Part shown: positions 44,152 to 53,630 of the stretch, piece by piece
How positions within the stretch are numbered: the first letter of the stretch is position 1
Layout: each line of letters starts with the position of its first letter
Source: Proteobacteria bacterium SG_bin6
GTDB taxonomy: Bacteria > Pseudomonadota > Alphaproteobacteria > Sphingomonadales > Sphingomonadaceae
NCBI GenBank assembly: GCA_002083435.1
Contig: LWDJ01000024.1
Span: 1 to 64,000, forward strand
Direction: 5' to 3'
DNA: 64,000 bases
Notes under the pieces: model-generated
The model's input: only the letters and a program-made list of their open reading frames with translations
The model's database searches: none
What the model was told of the DNA's origin: nothing
Program-made: the position numbers and the translations under genes

Positions 44152-44252
44152 ACCCAAGCTGTAAGCATTGGAGGAAGCGGGCGCAATCGACCCAGCCTTG
44201 GCCTTGCCCGGCCGCCGGGTTAAACCGCCAGCGCAACAATGGGGAGGCAGGG

Positions 44253-44849
44253 ATGCGAACGATACTTGGCTTGGCCGTGCTGCTGATGGCGAGCAGCGCC
44301 GCCGCACAGGATTATGGCCGGCCCGAAGGCTATGAAAGCCGATCGCCGAGCGCCACCACGGTCAGTTATGATGGCGGCCGGTTCGTCGATGATGGCGGCG
44401 GTAACTGGACCGAATATGGCCCCGGCAGCAGCATCAAGGCGCGCTTTCAGGAACTGGCGCGGGGGCGTGACTGGATCGACCTCAACGATCCCTCGCGCGA
44501 CATCCAGATCCGCCTGCACATCGGCCAGCGCGTAATCCTGATCACCGAACATGGCGGCGCCTACCGCTTGCTCTACCGGGTAACGGGCATCGCCAACGAC
44601 GGGCCGCGATACGGTCGCCGGGACGATTGGCGCGATGCCCCGCGGCGCGACTGGGCGTGGCGTGACGGCGCCAGCCGCTCTGGCCGCACCGTGACCCGCG
44701 AGCTCGACGCGGGGCCGATCTGGAACCAGCGCGACGCCGAAGGCAAATGCCCGAATGTCGCGGGCCGCGCAGGCGGGCAATGGACCGGCAACTGGCGTAC
44801 GGTCGAGACGGGCCGCGCCTCGGTATGCGAAGTCCGCTTCAATAGCTGA
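44253..44849 (+). CDS. Secreted protein with mannan-binding (MVL-like) domain
   Basis: The 198-residue exported protein has a signal peptide (MRTILGLAVLLMASSAAAQ) and, at residues about 150-195, an MVL-type lectin repeat: AGPIWNQRDAEGKCPNVAGR, QWTGNWRTV and SVCEVRF with the two conserved cysteines. The middle (60-110) is acidic and strand-rich with no family I know. MVL-type domains bind oligomannose. There is only one repeat, so avidity would need oligomers. It precedes pirin by 84 bases. Confidence 0.75.
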   Translation: MRTILGLAVLLMASSAAAQDYGRPEGYESRSPSATTVSYDGGRFVDDGGGNWTEYGPGSSIKARFQELARGRDWIDLNDPSRDIQIRLHIGQRVILITEHGGAYRLLYRVTGIANDGPRYGRRDDWRDAPRRDWAWRDGASRSGRTVTRELDAGPIWNQRDAEGKCPNVAGRAGGQWTGNWRTVETGRASVCEVRFNS

Positions 44850-44933
44850 TTCATGGAAACGGTCGTTTTCGATCGTTTCTATTTACGCGAGAATGGCGGT
44901 GCCTATCTTGGCCGCAACCAAGGAGGCATTGCC

Positions 44934-45653
44934 ATGACGACGGCAACCAAAGGCAAAATCGAAATTCGGCGCTTCGAAGGGCTCGGCGCGGCCGACCATG
45001 GCTGGCTGAAGGCGCGCCACCATTTCTCGTTCGCAAACTATTATGATCCGGCCCGGATGAGCTGGGGCGCGATCCGGGTGTGGAACGATGACGAGATCGC
45101 GCCCAACACCGGCTTTCCACCCCATCCGCATCGCGACATGGAGATCATCTCCTATGTGCTGGAAGGGGCGATCACGCATGAGGATTCGCTCGGCAATCGC
45201 GGGCGGACCGAGACAGGCGACGTGCAGGTCATGAGTGCCGGCACCGGGGTGCGCCATGCCGAGTATAACCTCGAAAGCGGCGTCACGCGCCTGTTCCAGA
45301 TCTGGATCGAACCCAAGCGGCTGGGCGGCGCGCCGTCATGGGGCGCCAAGCCCTTCCCCAAGGCCGATCGCTCGGGCCAGTTCGTCGTACTGGCGAGCGG
45401 TTTCGCGGAGGATGAAGGCGCGCTGCCGATCCGCACCGACGCGCGCCTGCTCGCCGCGACCGTGACGGCGGGCGATCGCATCAGCCACGCCGTGGCACCC
45501 GGACGCCATGCCTATCTGGTGCCGGCGCGCGGCGCGATCGAGATCGAGGGCGAACGGGTCAACGCCCGTGACGGCGTAGCCATTCACGGCGGCCAGACAA
45601 TCGACATCATCGCCCTCGAGGACGCCGAGCTGGTGCTGGTCGACAGCGAATAG
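44934..45653 (+). CDS. Pirin family protein (quercetinase-like cupin)
   Basis: The 239-residue protein has the pirin bicupin layout with metal-binding histidines in GFPPHPHRDMEIISYVLEG and GTGVRHAEYN, and the C-terminal cupin DRISHAVAPGRHAYLVPARG. Bacterial pirins are iron proteins, some with quercetin dioxygenase activity. ATG 44934 has AAGGAGG at ideal spacing; the longer frame upstream has none. It is 77 bases before wrbA; both are linked to quinone or oxidative stress, so co-expression is plausible. Confidence 0.95.
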   Translation: MTTATKGKIEIRRFEGLGAADHGWLKARHHFSFANYYDPARMSWGAIRVWNDDEIAPNTGFPPHPHRDMEIISYVLEGAITHEDSLGNRGRTETGDVQVMSAGTGVRHAEYNLESGVTRLFQIWIEPKRLGGAPSWGAKPFPKADRSGQFVVLASGFAEDEGALPIRTDARLLAATVTAGDRISHAVAPGRHAYLVPARGAIEIEGERVNARDGVAIHGGQTIDIIALEDAELVLVDSE

Positions 45654-45730
45654 ACGCCGGTTTTTGCAAGCAATAGCCGAAGCTAATCATTACGATTGGC
45701 AATGGACATTACAGCCCTGGGAGATTCATA

Positions 45731-46333
45731 ATGACCAAAGTGCTCGTGCTTTATTATTCGTCCTACGGCCATCTCGAACAAATGGCCGAGGCGGTCGCCG
45801 AGGGCGCGCGCGGCGCCGGCGCGCAGGTCGATGTACGCCGCGTGGCCGAAACCGCGCCGCCCGAGGTCGTGGCCGCGGCGCATTTCAAGACCGATTTCAA
45901 ACATGAGGTGATCAGCGGCCCCGACGCGCTCGCCGAGTATGACGCGATCATCGTCGGCACGCCCACCCGCTATGGCCGGATGGCGAGCCAGATGGCGGCG
46001 TTCCTCGATACCACCGGCGGGCTGTGGATGCGCGGCGCGCTCAACGGCAAGGTCGGCGGCGCCTTCACCTCAACCGCGACCCAGCATGGTGGCCAGGAAA
46101 CGACGCTGTTCTCGGTGATCAACAATCTGTTCCATCTGGGGCTGATCATCGTCGGGCTCGATTACGGCTTCCAGGCACAGATGGGGGTCGATGAGGTGAA
46201 GGGCGGATCGCCCTATGGCGCGACCACCATCGCCGATGGCAATGGCAGCCGCCAGCCGAGCGCGACCGAGCTCGACGGCGCCCGCTACCAGGGTCGCCGG
46301 ATCGCCGAAGTGGCGGCGAAACTGACAGCATGA
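45731..46333 (+). CDS. wrbA: NAD(P)H:quinone oxidoreductase type IV (WrbA)
   Basis: The 200-residue flavodoxin-fold protein has the FMN phosphate loop [17 protein letters not shown], then [20 protein letters not shown], and the WrbA segment [20 protein letters not shown]. It reduces quinones by two electrons and so avoids radical formation. Length is standard. It follows pirin and converges with the VanY-like peptidase. Confidence 0.97.
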   Translation: MTKVLVLYYSSYGHLEQMAEAVAEGARGAGAQVDVRRVAETAPPEVVAAAHFKTDFKHEVISGPDALAEYDAIIVGTPTRYGRMASQMAAFLDTTGGLWMRGALNGKVGGAFTSTATQHGGQETTLFSVINNLFHLGLIIVGLDYGFQAQMGVDEVKGGSPYGATTIADGNGSRQPSATELDGARYQGRRIAEVAAKLTA

Positions 46334-46432
46334 ACCGGCCGGGGCGACGCGCCTCCCCCGTCGCCTTGGGCTAAACGCGAGCGTCCCTCGATGCACTCGG
46401 GGGACGCCGCTTCATCACCAAATCCGCGCGCG

Positions 46433-47167
46433 CTATCGCAAGGTGAACCCCGGCCCCGGGCTCAACGCCCTCGCTGGATTGTCGATCACCGCCGGTTGGG
46501 CGGGGAAGCTGGCCCGGGCGCGGGTGAAGATGGCCCGCGCCACGGCCGCGCCGGGCGCCGTGGACGACATGCCGACCCAGCGCCAATGCCAAGGCTCATA
46601 GGACACGCCCTGCGCATTGCCCGCCGGGAAGCTCAGCTCGAAGCCAAATTCTGCCGCGTGGACCAGCAGCCAGCGCCCTACGGCGGTGCGCGCGAAGCAC
46701 GGATCGACGTCATGGCAACCGCGACTGGGACGGGTGCCGAAATCAAGCGCATAGCCGGTCGCGTGCTCGCTATAGCCCGGTGGCCCTACCCATCGCGCCC
46801 GATCGGCGGCGTCGCGTGATCGCTTGCGCGGGCCGATCTGGCCGCAAAACACCTGCCCCTGCCGCGCGATCGAGCGGTGGCATGAAACCGCGCGCACCGC
46901 GCCGCGCAGCTCGGGATTGGCATTGGCTGCGGCCAGCATCCGCTCCAGATCGGCGACGACTTCGCGCCGCAGCTTGCACTTGCCGCCGATCGCGAAGCCG
47001 GCGGGGGCGGGCACCAGATCCTCGGCGCGCGCCTCCTCATAGGGCAGATGGCCGAGCATCCGCCCGTCGGCCATCGCCGCCACCTCCTGCCCCGGGCAGA
47101 GTCGCGCCGCCGAAAGCGCGCCGGGCGCCGCGAACAAAGCCAACGCTGCCAATAGCTTGTTTCGCAT
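46433..47167 (-). CDS. D-alanyl-D-alanine carboxypeptidase, M15B (VanY-like)
   Basis: The 244-residue exported protein has a signal peptide (MRNKLLAALALFAAPGALSA) and the M15 zinc-site motifs PGYSEHATGYALDFG (HxxxxxxD) and YEPWHWRWVG. It trims the terminal D-alanine from wall peptides in the periplasm. ATG 47167 gives the signal peptide; a much longer frame upstream to 47950 is antisense to the pseudouridine synthase gene. It is divergent from that gene by 60 bases. Confidence 0.9.
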   Translation of the reverse strand: MRNKLLAALALFAAPGALSAARLCPGQEVAAMADGRMLGHLPYEEARAEDLVPAPAGFAIGGKCKLRREVVADLERMLAAANANPELRGAVRAVSCHRSIARQGQVFCGQIGPRKRSRDAADRARWVGPPGYSEHATGYALDFGTRPSRGCHDVDPCFARTAVGRWLLVHAAEFGFELSFPAGNAQGVSYEPWHWRWVGMSSTAPGAAVARAIFTRARASFPAQPAVIDNPARALSPGPGFTLR

Positions 47168-47227
47168 CACCCCTCCCAACCAAACGCCGCTCTGGCATGG
47201 CGGCGGCGATGGTGGCAAGGCATAACC

Positions 47228-47881
47228 ATGCTCACCGATCGCGTGCTTTTCATCGACGCCGAGGCGATAATCCTCGACAAGCCTGCCGGCCTGCCGGTCG
47301 ACGCGCCGCGCGACGGCAGCCTGAGCATCGAGAACCATTTGCAGGCGCTGACGTTCGGCTTTCAGCGCTGGCCGCTGCCGGTCCACCGGCTCGATCGCGA
47401 CACCTCGGGCTGTCTGCTGCTGGCGCGCAATCCCAAGGCGCATAAGCGTTTCGCCCAGGCGTTCGAGGCGGGCAGCGTGGAGAAGCGCTATCGCGCGGTG
47501 CTCGACGGGGTGCCCGAGGGTGAGAGCGGCACGATCGACCTCGCGCTTGCGAAGGTGAGCAGCGCCGAGCGTGGCTGGCGAATGGTGCCGAGCGCCAAGG
47601 GCAAGCCGGCGCGCACTCATTGGCGGCTGCTGCGCGCCGTTGGCGGTCGTGCGCTGGTCGAATTCGTGCCCGAAACCGGGCGCACGCATCAAATCCGCGT
47701 CCACGCCGCCGAGGGGCTTGGCTGCCCGGTGCGCGGCGACCCCGTTTATGGCCGTGCGAACGGCGTGCCGCTGCTGCTCCATGCCGCCGCGCTCAGCGTG
47801 CCGCGCGGCACCAAGCCGCCGGCGAGCGCGCTCGCCCCGACCCCCGATCGCTTCATCACGGCGGGGTTCGCGGATGATTGA
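47228..47881 (+). CDS. RluA-family RNA pseudouridine synthase
   Basis: The 217-residue protein has the catalytic motif PVHRLDRDTSGCLLLARN (Asp58 region), the family KPAGLPV segment, and the C-terminal GRTHQIRVHAA. There is no S4 domain, which suggests a tRNA- or rRNA-directed enzyme of the RluA/TruC type; the modified position cannot be told. The stop overlaps the start of arfB by eight bases. Confidence 0.92.
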   Translation: MLTDRVLFIDAEAIILDKPAGLPVDAPRDGSLSIENHLQALTFGFQRWPLPVHRLDRDTSGCLLLARNPKAHKRFAQAFEAGSVEKRYRAVLDGVPEGESGTIDLALAKVSSAERGWRMVPSAKGKPARTHWRLLRAVGGRALVEFVPETGRTHQIRVHAAEGLGCPVRGDPVYGRANGVPLLLHAAALSVPRGTKPPASALAPTPDRFITAGFADD

Positions 47882-48272
47882 GGTTCCCGCCGAGGCGATC
47901 GAGGAACGCTTCCTGGCGGGAACCGGCCCGGGCGGGCAGAATGTCAACAAGGTCGCGACGGCGGTCCAGCTCCGCGTCGATATATTCGCGCTGGGGCTGC
48001 ATCCCGAGGTTTATCGCCGGCTGCGGACGCTCGCCGGTTCGCGAATGACGACGGCGGGCGAATTGCTGATCGTCGCCCGCCGCTTCCGTACCCAGGAAGC
48101 CAACCGGCTCGACGCGCGCGAGCGGCTGAACGAGCTGCTCCAGGCCGCCCTTCGCCGCCCCGAGAAGCGGATCAAGACCAAGCCGAGCAAGGCGGCCAAG
48201 GCCAAGCGGATCGAAAAGAAGAAGGCGCGCAGCGACGTGAAGGCGGCGCGCGGTAAAGTGCGGGTGGAATAA
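47874..48272 (+). CDS. arfB: Alternative ribosome-rescue factor / peptidyl-tRNA hydrolase ArfB
   Basis: The 132-residue protein has the release-factor GGQ motif in FLAGTGPGGQNVNKVATAVQLR and a basic, Lys/Arg-rich C-terminal tail (KRIKTKPSKAAKAKRIEKKK) that enters the mRNA channel of stalled ribosomes. ArfB hydrolyses peptidyl-tRNA on ribosomes lacking a stop codon. ATG 47874 lies inside the end of the synthase gene, so translation is coupled. A longer in-frame reading from 47571 is rejected as it overlaps the synthase. Confidence 0.95.
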   Translation: MIEVPAEAIEERFLAGTGPGGQNVNKVATAVQLRVDIFALGLHPEVYRRLRTLAGSRMTTAGELLIVARRFRTQEANRLDARERLNELLQAALRRPEKRIKTKPSKAAKAKRIEKKKARSDVKAARGKVRVE

Positions 48273-48275
48273 TAC

Positions 48276-49622
48276 CTAGCGCAACAGCACCAGCTCCTCC
48301 GCCATCGTCGGGTGGATCGCGACGGTCTGGTCGAACTGATCCTTGGTCAGCCCCGCCTTGATGGCGACCGCGGCGACTTGCAGAATCTCCGGCGCGTCCG
48401 GCCCGATCATGTGGATGCCGACGATCCGGTTGTTCGCGCCGTCGCAGATCATCTTGTACAGCGCGCGCTCGTTGCGGCCGGCGAGCACATTCTTCATCGG
48501 TCGGAAGTCCGACGTATAAACCCGAACCGAGCCCAGTTTGGTCCGCGCCTGCCCCTCGGTCATGCCGACGCCCGCGAGGGGCGGGTGGCTGAACACCGCG
48601 CTCGGGATGCAGCTATAATCCACCTTGGTCGGCTTGCCGCCATAGATGGTGTCGGCAAAGGCCTGCCCCTCGCGGATCGCGACCGGGGTGAGCTGCACGC
48701 GGTTGGTGACGTCGCCGACCGCATAGATGCTCGCGCAGGTCGACTGGTTATCGTCATTCACCTTCACCGCGCCCGCATCGTCGATCTCGACCCCGGCGGT
48801 TTCCAGCCCCAGCCCCTCGGTGTTGGGCACGCGGCCGGTGGCGAACAGCACGCAATCGACGTCGATATCGTCATGATTGGTCATCGAGACGCGCAGCTGG
48901 CCGTTCTCCAGCTTCTCGATCCCGCGGAAACTGGCGTTGAAGCGGAAGTTGATGCCCTTGGTCATCGAGATTTGGAGCAGCCGGTCGCGGATCTGCTCGT
49001 CATAGCCGCGCAGGATCTGGTCCGAGCGATTGATCAGCGTCACATGCGCGCCGAACTCGTGGAAAATGCCCGCGAATTCATTGGCGATATAGCCCGCGCC
49101 CGCGATCAGGATGCGCTTGGGGATGGCGGGCAGATGGAACACCTCGTTGGAAGTGATGCCATGCTCGTGCCCGGGGCAGCTGGGGATTTGCGGCCGCGCG
49201 CCGGTCGCGATCAGGATGCGTTCGGCGGTGAACTCGGTCCCGTCCGCCAGGCGCACCGAATGCGGCCCGGTGACGACCGCGCGCTGGTGAAACAACTGAA
49301 CCTTATGGTTTTCGAGCGTGCCGGTATAGGCGCCCTCGATCCGGGTGACTTCGGCGAGCACGTTATCGCGCAGCCGCACCCAATCGAAATTGCATTCGGG
49401 TACGTCCCAGCCAAAGCAGCGGGCGTCGGCCAGATCCTCGGCGAAATGCGCGCCATAGACGAGCAGTTTCTTGGGCACGCAGCCGCGGATCACGCAGGTA
49501 CCGCCGACACGATATTCCTCGGCCACCGCCACGCGCGCGCCATGCGCCGCCGCGACGCGCGAGGCGCGTACCCCGCCCGATCCGCCACCGATAACGAACA
49601 GATCAAAATCGAAATCGCTCAT
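48276..49622 (-). CDS. gor: Glutathione-disulfide reductase
   Basis: The 448-residue flavoprotein has the FAD-binding FVIGGGSGGVRASRVAAAHG, the redox cysteine pair in GGTCVIRGCVPKKLL, the NADPH-binding ILIAGAGYIANEFAGIFHEFG and the C-terminal VAIHPTMAEELVLL with the catalytic His. It keeps glutathione reduced with NADPH. ATG 49622 is the conserved start. The gene follows pgi by 13 bases and is likely co-transcribed with it. Confidence 0.96.
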   Translation of the reverse strand: MSDFDFDLFVIGGGSGGVRASRVAAAHGARVAVAEEYRVGGTCVIRGCVPKKLLVYGAHFAEDLADARCFGWDVPECNFDWVRLRDNVLAEVTRIEGAYTGTLENHKVQLFHQRAVVTGPHSVRLADGTEFTAERILIATGARPQIPSCPGHEHGITSNEVFHLPAIPKRILIAGAGYIANEFAGIFHEFGAHVTLINRSDQILRGYDEQIRDRLLQISMTKGINFRFNASFRGIEKLENGQLRVSMTNHDDIDVDCVLFATGRVPNTEGLGLETAGVEIDDAGAVKVNDDNQSTCASIYAVGDVTNRVQLTPVAIREGQAFADTIYGGKPTKVDYSCIPSAVFSHPPLAGVGMTEGQARTKLGSVRVYTSDFRPMKNVLAGRNERALYKMICDGANNRIVGIHMIGPDAPEILQVAAVAIKAGLTKDQFDQTVAIHPTMAEELVLLR

Positions 49623-49635
49623 GTCGCTTCCCGTC

Positions 49636-51123
49636 TCAGCCAAAGGCGCGCGCGATCAGATCGGTGGTGGAAGGATCGAAGTCTCCCCCCTGCCCCGCTG
49701 CCTTCGCCATTTCCTTACCCAGTTCCACACCGAACTGGTCGAACGGATTGATGCCGAGCAGCACCGCGTTCACGAATGTGCGCGCTTCGTAAAACGCGAT
49801 CAGCGCGCCGAGCGTGCGCGGATCGAGCGTTTCGAGCAGCACTGTGCTCGATGGGCGATCGCCGGGATAGGCGCGCGCGGGATCATCCGGGTTGGCGCGA
49901 CCCTGCATCAGCGCGGCCCCTTGCGCGAAGGCGTTGAGCAGCAGCTGGCGGTGATGCGCCTCGGCGAGCGTATCGCCCGGTTCGATCACCGCGACGAACT
50001 CCACCGGCACCAGATGCGTACCCTGGTGGAGCAACTGGAACACCGCGTGCTGCGCGTCGGTCCCCACCCCGCCCCAGGTGATCGGCGCGGTGGGGCGGCC
50101 GATCGGCGCGCCCTCGATCGTGACGCCCTTGCCGTTCGATTCCATCTCGAGCTGCTGGAGATAGGGCGGCAGCAGGCGGAGCCGCTCGTCATAGGCGAAC
50201 ACCGCGCGCGTCTCCGCCAGCTCGACCTGAGCGTAGAAGAGATCGGCGAAGGCGGCGAGCGCAGGCGCATTCTCGTGGAGCGCGGCCAGGCGGAAATGGC
50301 GGTCCATCTCCCCCGCCCCGTCGAGCATCGCCTCGAACGCATCCCACCCCAGCGCGAGCGCCGCCGGGAAACCAATGGACGACCAGAGCGAATAGCGCCC
50401 GCCGACCGACTCGGCGAAGGGCAGCACGCGGGTGTCGTCGACTCCCCAGGCGACCGCGCGCTCGGGTGCGGCGGTGAGCGCCACGACCCGGCCATAAGGG
50501 TCGGCCACCCCGCCCTCGCTCAGCCAGGCGAGCGCACTTTCGGCGTTGAGCAGGGTTTCGGTGGTGGTGAAGGTCTTGCTGGCGACCACGATCAGCGTCG
50601 CGCTGGGATCGAAGCGGCGGAACGCCTCCTCAAGCGCGAGTCCGTCGATGTTCGAGACGACCGCCACCTCGTAGCGCGCTTCCTCTCGGCCCAGCGCGTC
50701 GATCAGCAGCTGCGGCCCCAATGCCGACCCACCGATGCCGATGTGGAGCACGTGGCGGATTGGGCCGAATGCTTCTGCTTCGATCGCGTCGATCAGCGCG
50801 CGCATCCGGGCGTGGAGCTGCGCCGCACGGGCGACTGCCTCGGGCGCGCCCTCGCCACGCTCGGCGCTGTGCTCGGCGGCGCGGCCCTCGGTCGCGTTGA
50901 CCGCGGCGCCGGCGAACAGCGCCTCGCGCTTGGCGGCCAGGTCACGCTCCTTCGCCAGCGCCTCGAAGGCCGCGAGCGCATCGGCGGTGAGATGCGTCTT
51001 CGACCAATCGAAATGGATGCCCGCGACATCGAGCGTCAGCCGTCGCAGCCGATCGGGGTCGGCGGCGAACAGCGCCTCCAGGCGATCGGGGGCGAGCGCG
51101 GTGATGGCGTCCCAGGCGGTCAT
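49636..51123 (-). CDS. pgi: Glucose-6-phosphate isomerase
   Basis: The 495-residue protein has Pgi signatures: VLHIGIGGSALGPQLLIDAL, VVASKTFTTTETLLNAESAL, GGRYSLWSSIGFPAALALG, and the C-terminal NPFDQFGVELGKEMA. It interconverts glucose 6-phosphate and fructose 6-phosphate. ATG 51123 is preferred to the ATG seven codons upstream by the family N terminus. It is divergent from lepB by about 100 bases. Confidence 0.97.
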   Translation of the reverse strand: MTAWDAITALAPDRLEALFAADPDRLRRLTLDVAGIHFDWSKTHLTADALAAFEALAKERDLAAKREALFAGAAVNATEGRAAEHSAERGEGAPEAVARAAQLHARMRALIDAIEAEAFGPIRHVLHIGIGGSALGPQLLIDALGREEARYEVAVVSNIDGLALEEAFRRFDPSATLIVVASKTFTTTETLLNAESALAWLSEGGVADPYGRVVALTAAPERAVAWGVDDTRVLPFAESVGGRYSLWSSIGFPAALALGWDAFEAMLDGAGEMDRHFRLAALHENAPALAAFADLFYAQVELAETRAVFAYDERLRLLPPYLQQLEMESNGKGVTIEGAPIGRPTAPITWGGVGTDAQHAVFQLLHQGTHLVPVEFVAVIEPGDTLAEAHHRQLLLNAFAQGAALMQGRANPDDPARAYPGDRPSSTVLLETLDPRTLGALIAFYEARTFVNAVLLGINPFDQFGVELGKEMAKAAGQGGDFDPSTTDLIARAFG

Positions 51124-51226
51124 GCGGCTACTCCCTATGGGCATTGGGTCCGCGCCTTAGCCCGGCCCCGCCGCCCCCGCCACCCCGCTTGACGTTGCTT
51201 GCACCCCGGCGCAGAACCCCGCCACG

Positions 51227-52072
51227 ATGAACGAAGATCCCGCGCCGCAGCCCGCCGACGCCGCCCCCGGCCGCGCCCGTCGTTCGGCACTGGGCGAGTT
51301 GCGGGACAATCTGTGGTTCCTGCTCTGGCTGGTGCTGGGCGTCGCGCTGTTTCGCAGTTTCCTGCTGTCGCCCTTCGTCATCCCATCGGAATCAATGCTG
51401 CCGCGCCTGCTGATCGGCGACTATCTGTTCGTCTCGAAATGGAATTACGGCTTTTCGCGGCACAGCCTGCCGTTCAGCGCGCCGCTGATCCCGGGCAAGC
51501 TGCTCGCCCGCCTGCCGGAGCGCGGCGACATCGTCGTGTTCAAGGCGCCGCCGCTCGACCGGGACGATTACATCAAGCGCGTGATCGGCCTGCCCGGCGA
51601 TTCGATCCAGCTGGTGCGCGGCCAGGTGATCCTGAACGGCCAGCCTTTACCCCTTACCCCGCTCAAGGATTTCCGCATCCCGCTCACCCCCAATTACGGC
51701 TTCGACAAATGCGCCGAGCCGTATCGCGAGGTGATCCGCGGCAAGTTCTTCTGCCATTATCGTGCCTATCGCGAGACGCTGCCGGGCGGGCGGCACTATA
51801 CGGTGCTCGATCGCGGTGCCTCGCCCGGGGACGACACGCCGGCGTTCCATGTGCCGCCGGGCCATGTCTTCATGATGGGCGACAACCGTGACGACAGCGC
51901 CGACAGCCGCTTCCCGGCGGTGGCGGGGGGCGGCATCGGCTTCGTCCCGGTGGAGAATCTGGAAGGCAAAGCGGTGTTCACTTTCTTCTCGACCGACGGC
52001 AGCGCCCAGTGGCTGCTGCCCTGGACCTGGGTGAGCGCGGCGCGCTGGGACCGGATCGGACGCGACTTTTGA
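51227..52072 (+). CDS. lepB: Signal peptidase I
   Basis: The 281-residue membrane protease has one N-terminal membrane helix (about 29-50), the catalytic serine S56 in VIPSESMLPRLL, the catalytic lysine K117 in DDYIKRVIGLPGD, and the later GHVFMMGDNRDDSADSR. It removes signal peptides from exported proteins. It begins a run of overlapping genes lepB-rnc-era-nitrilase; its TGA overlaps the TTG of rnc. Confidence 0.97.
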   Translation: MNEDPAPQPADAAPGRARRSALGELRDNLWFLLWLVLGVALFRSFLLSPFVIPSESMLPRLLIGDYLFVSKWNYGFSRHSLPFSAPLIPGKLLARLPERGDIVVFKAPPLDRDDYIKRVIGLPGDSIQLVRGQVILNGQPLPLTPLKDFRIPLTPNYGFDKCAEPYREVIRGKFFCHYRAYRETLPGGRHYTVLDRGASPGDDTPAFHVPPGHVFMMGDNRDDSADSRFPAVAGGGIGFVPVENLEGKAVFTFFSTDGSAQWLLPWTWVSAARWDRIGRDF

Positions 52073-52737
52073 GCACGCTTGCGACCTGGATCGAGGCGGC
52101 CTTCGGCCTCCCCCCGCGCGACGAGGCGCTCTACGTTCGCGCGCTGACGCATGGCAGCCGCAGCGCCGACAATTATGAGCGGCTGGAGTTTCTCGGCGAC
52201 CGCGTGCTCGCGCTGGTGATGGCCGAATGGCTCTATGAGCGCTTTCCCGGCGAGAGCGAGGGGCAGCTCTCCAAGCGGCTGAACGCGCTCGTCACCGGCT
52301 CCGTCTGTGCCGAGATCGGTCGCGAGCTTGGCGTGCCGGCGCAGCTTCAGCTCGGCAAGCAGGCGCGCGATGATGGTGCTTCGGACTCGGACAATGTGCT
52401 GGGCGACGCGGTGGAGGCGCTGATCGGCGCCTTCTACCAGGAACATGGCTTCGATCCCGCGCGCGCGGCGGTCCGGCGGCTGTGGGCAACGCGGGTGAGC
52501 GCCGATCTGCGCGCGCCGCAGCATCCCAAATCGGCGCTGCTGGAATGGGCGGCCGCGCAAGGCCGTCGGCCGCCCGAATATGCGGTGGTCGACCGCGCCG
52601 GCCCCCACCACGCCCCGCGCTTCACCGTGCGGGTGAGCGTCGGCAAGCTCGCCGAGGCGACCGCGACCGGCGGATCGAAACAGGAAGCCGAGACAGCGGC
52701 GGCAGCGACGCTTCTGGCGCAATTGGAGGCACGATGA
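52069..52737 (+). CDS. rnc: Ribonuclease III
   Basis: The 222-residue protein has the RNase III signature ERLEFLGDRVLALVMAEWL (37-55; E40, D44), the second metal site DNVLGDAVEALIGAFY, and a C-terminal double-strand RNA-binding domain (about 150-222). It processes rRNA and other duplex RNA. The start is taken as TTG 52069, overlapping the lepB stop; a longer frame to 52009 would sit within lepB. Its stop overlaps the era start (ATGA). Confidence 0.96.
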   Translation: MSTLATWIEAAFGLPPRDEALYVRALTHGSRSADNYERLEFLGDRVLALVMAEWLYERFPGESEGQLSKRLNALVTGSVCAEIGRELGVPAQLQLGKQARDDGASDSDNVLGDAVEALIGAFYQEHGFDPARAAVRRLWATRVSADLRAPQHPKSALLEWAAAQGRRPPEYAVVDRAGPHHAPRFTVRVSVGKLAEATATGGSKQEAETAAAATLLAQLEAR

Positions 52738-53630
52738 CCGAAACCCGTTGCGGCGTGGTCGCCGTGGTCGGCGCGCCCAATGCCGGCAAATCGACCCTGG
52801 TCAACGCGCTCGTCGGCCAGAAGGTCGCGATCGTCAGCCCCAAGGCGCAGACCACGCGCACCCGCTTGCTCGGCGTCGCGATCGAGGGCGATGCGCAATT
52901 GCTGCTGGTCGACACGCCGGGCATTTTCGAGCCGCAGCGCCGGCTCGATCGGGCGATGGTCGCCGCCGCCTGGGGCGGGGCCCAGGGCGCCGACCTGATC
53001 GCGCTGGTGGTCGACGCCAAGGGCGGGCTCGGCCCCAAGGTGGCGCCCATCGCCGAGGCGCTGGCGGGCCGATCCGAGCGCAAATTCCTGATCCTCAACA
53101 AGGTCGATCTCGCCGACAAGGCGCGATTGCTTGGCCATGCCCAGCGGCTGAACGAACTCGTCACCTTCGACGAGACCTTCTTCGTCTCGGCGCAGACCGG
53201 CGATGGATTGGCGGAACTCAAGAAGAATATTGCCGGCGCGATGCCTGTCGGCACTTGGCATTTCCCCGAGGACCAGGTGTCGGACGCGACAGAGCGGATG
53301 CTCGCCGCCGAGGTCACCCGCGAACAGCTCTACCTCCAGCTCCATGCCGAGCTACCTTATGCAAGCGCGATCGAGACCGAGAAATATAGCGAGCGCGAGG
53401 ACGGCTCGGTCGAGATTCATCAACAGATCCTCGTCGCCCGGCCCACCCAGCGCGCGATCGTGCTGGGCAAGGGCGGCGCAAGAATTAGGGAGATTGGCGC
53501 GCGCGCTCGCGCTGAACTCGCGCAATTGCTTGGTCATCCGGTCCATCTTTACCTGCATGTAAAGGTAAAGGCCGATTGGGACGAGGATCGCAGTTTCTAC
53601 AAGGATATCGGACTCGAATGGGTGGAATGA
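52734..53630 (+). CDS. era: GTPase Era, ribosome assembly
   Basis: The 298-residue protein has the GTPase motifs GAPNAGKST (13-21), DTPG, and NKVD, and a C-terminal KH domain (RAIVLGKGGARIREIGARAR). Era binds the 3' end of 16S rRNA during small-subunit maturation. The order rnc-era is conserved across bacteria, and ATG 52734 overlaps the rnc stop. The stop overlaps the nitrilase start. Confidence 0.98.
   Translation: MTETRCGVVAVVGAPNAGKSTLVNALVGQKVAIVSPKAQTTRTRLLGVAIEGDAQLLLVDTPGIFEPQRRLDRAMVAAAWGGAQGADLIALVVDAKGGLGPKVAPIAEALAGRSERKFLILNKVDLADKARLLGHAQRLNELVTFDETFFVSAQTGDGLAELKKNIAGAMPVGTWHFPEDQVSDATERMLAAEVTREQLYLQLHAELPYASAIETEKYSEREDGSVEIHQQILVARPTQRAIVLGKGGARIREIGARARAELAQLLGHPVHLYLHVKVKADWDEDRSFYKDIGLEWVE

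Noticed and set aside
46381..46407. Inverted repeat GCGTCCC/GGGACGC between wrbA and the VanY-like gene
   Set aside because: The seven-base stem has a long loop and no T run; too weak to call a terminator.
49471..51192. A 573-codon plus-strand frame opposite gor and pgi
   Set aside because: Both opposite-strand genes have full catalytic motifs; this frame is an Arg-rich shadow.
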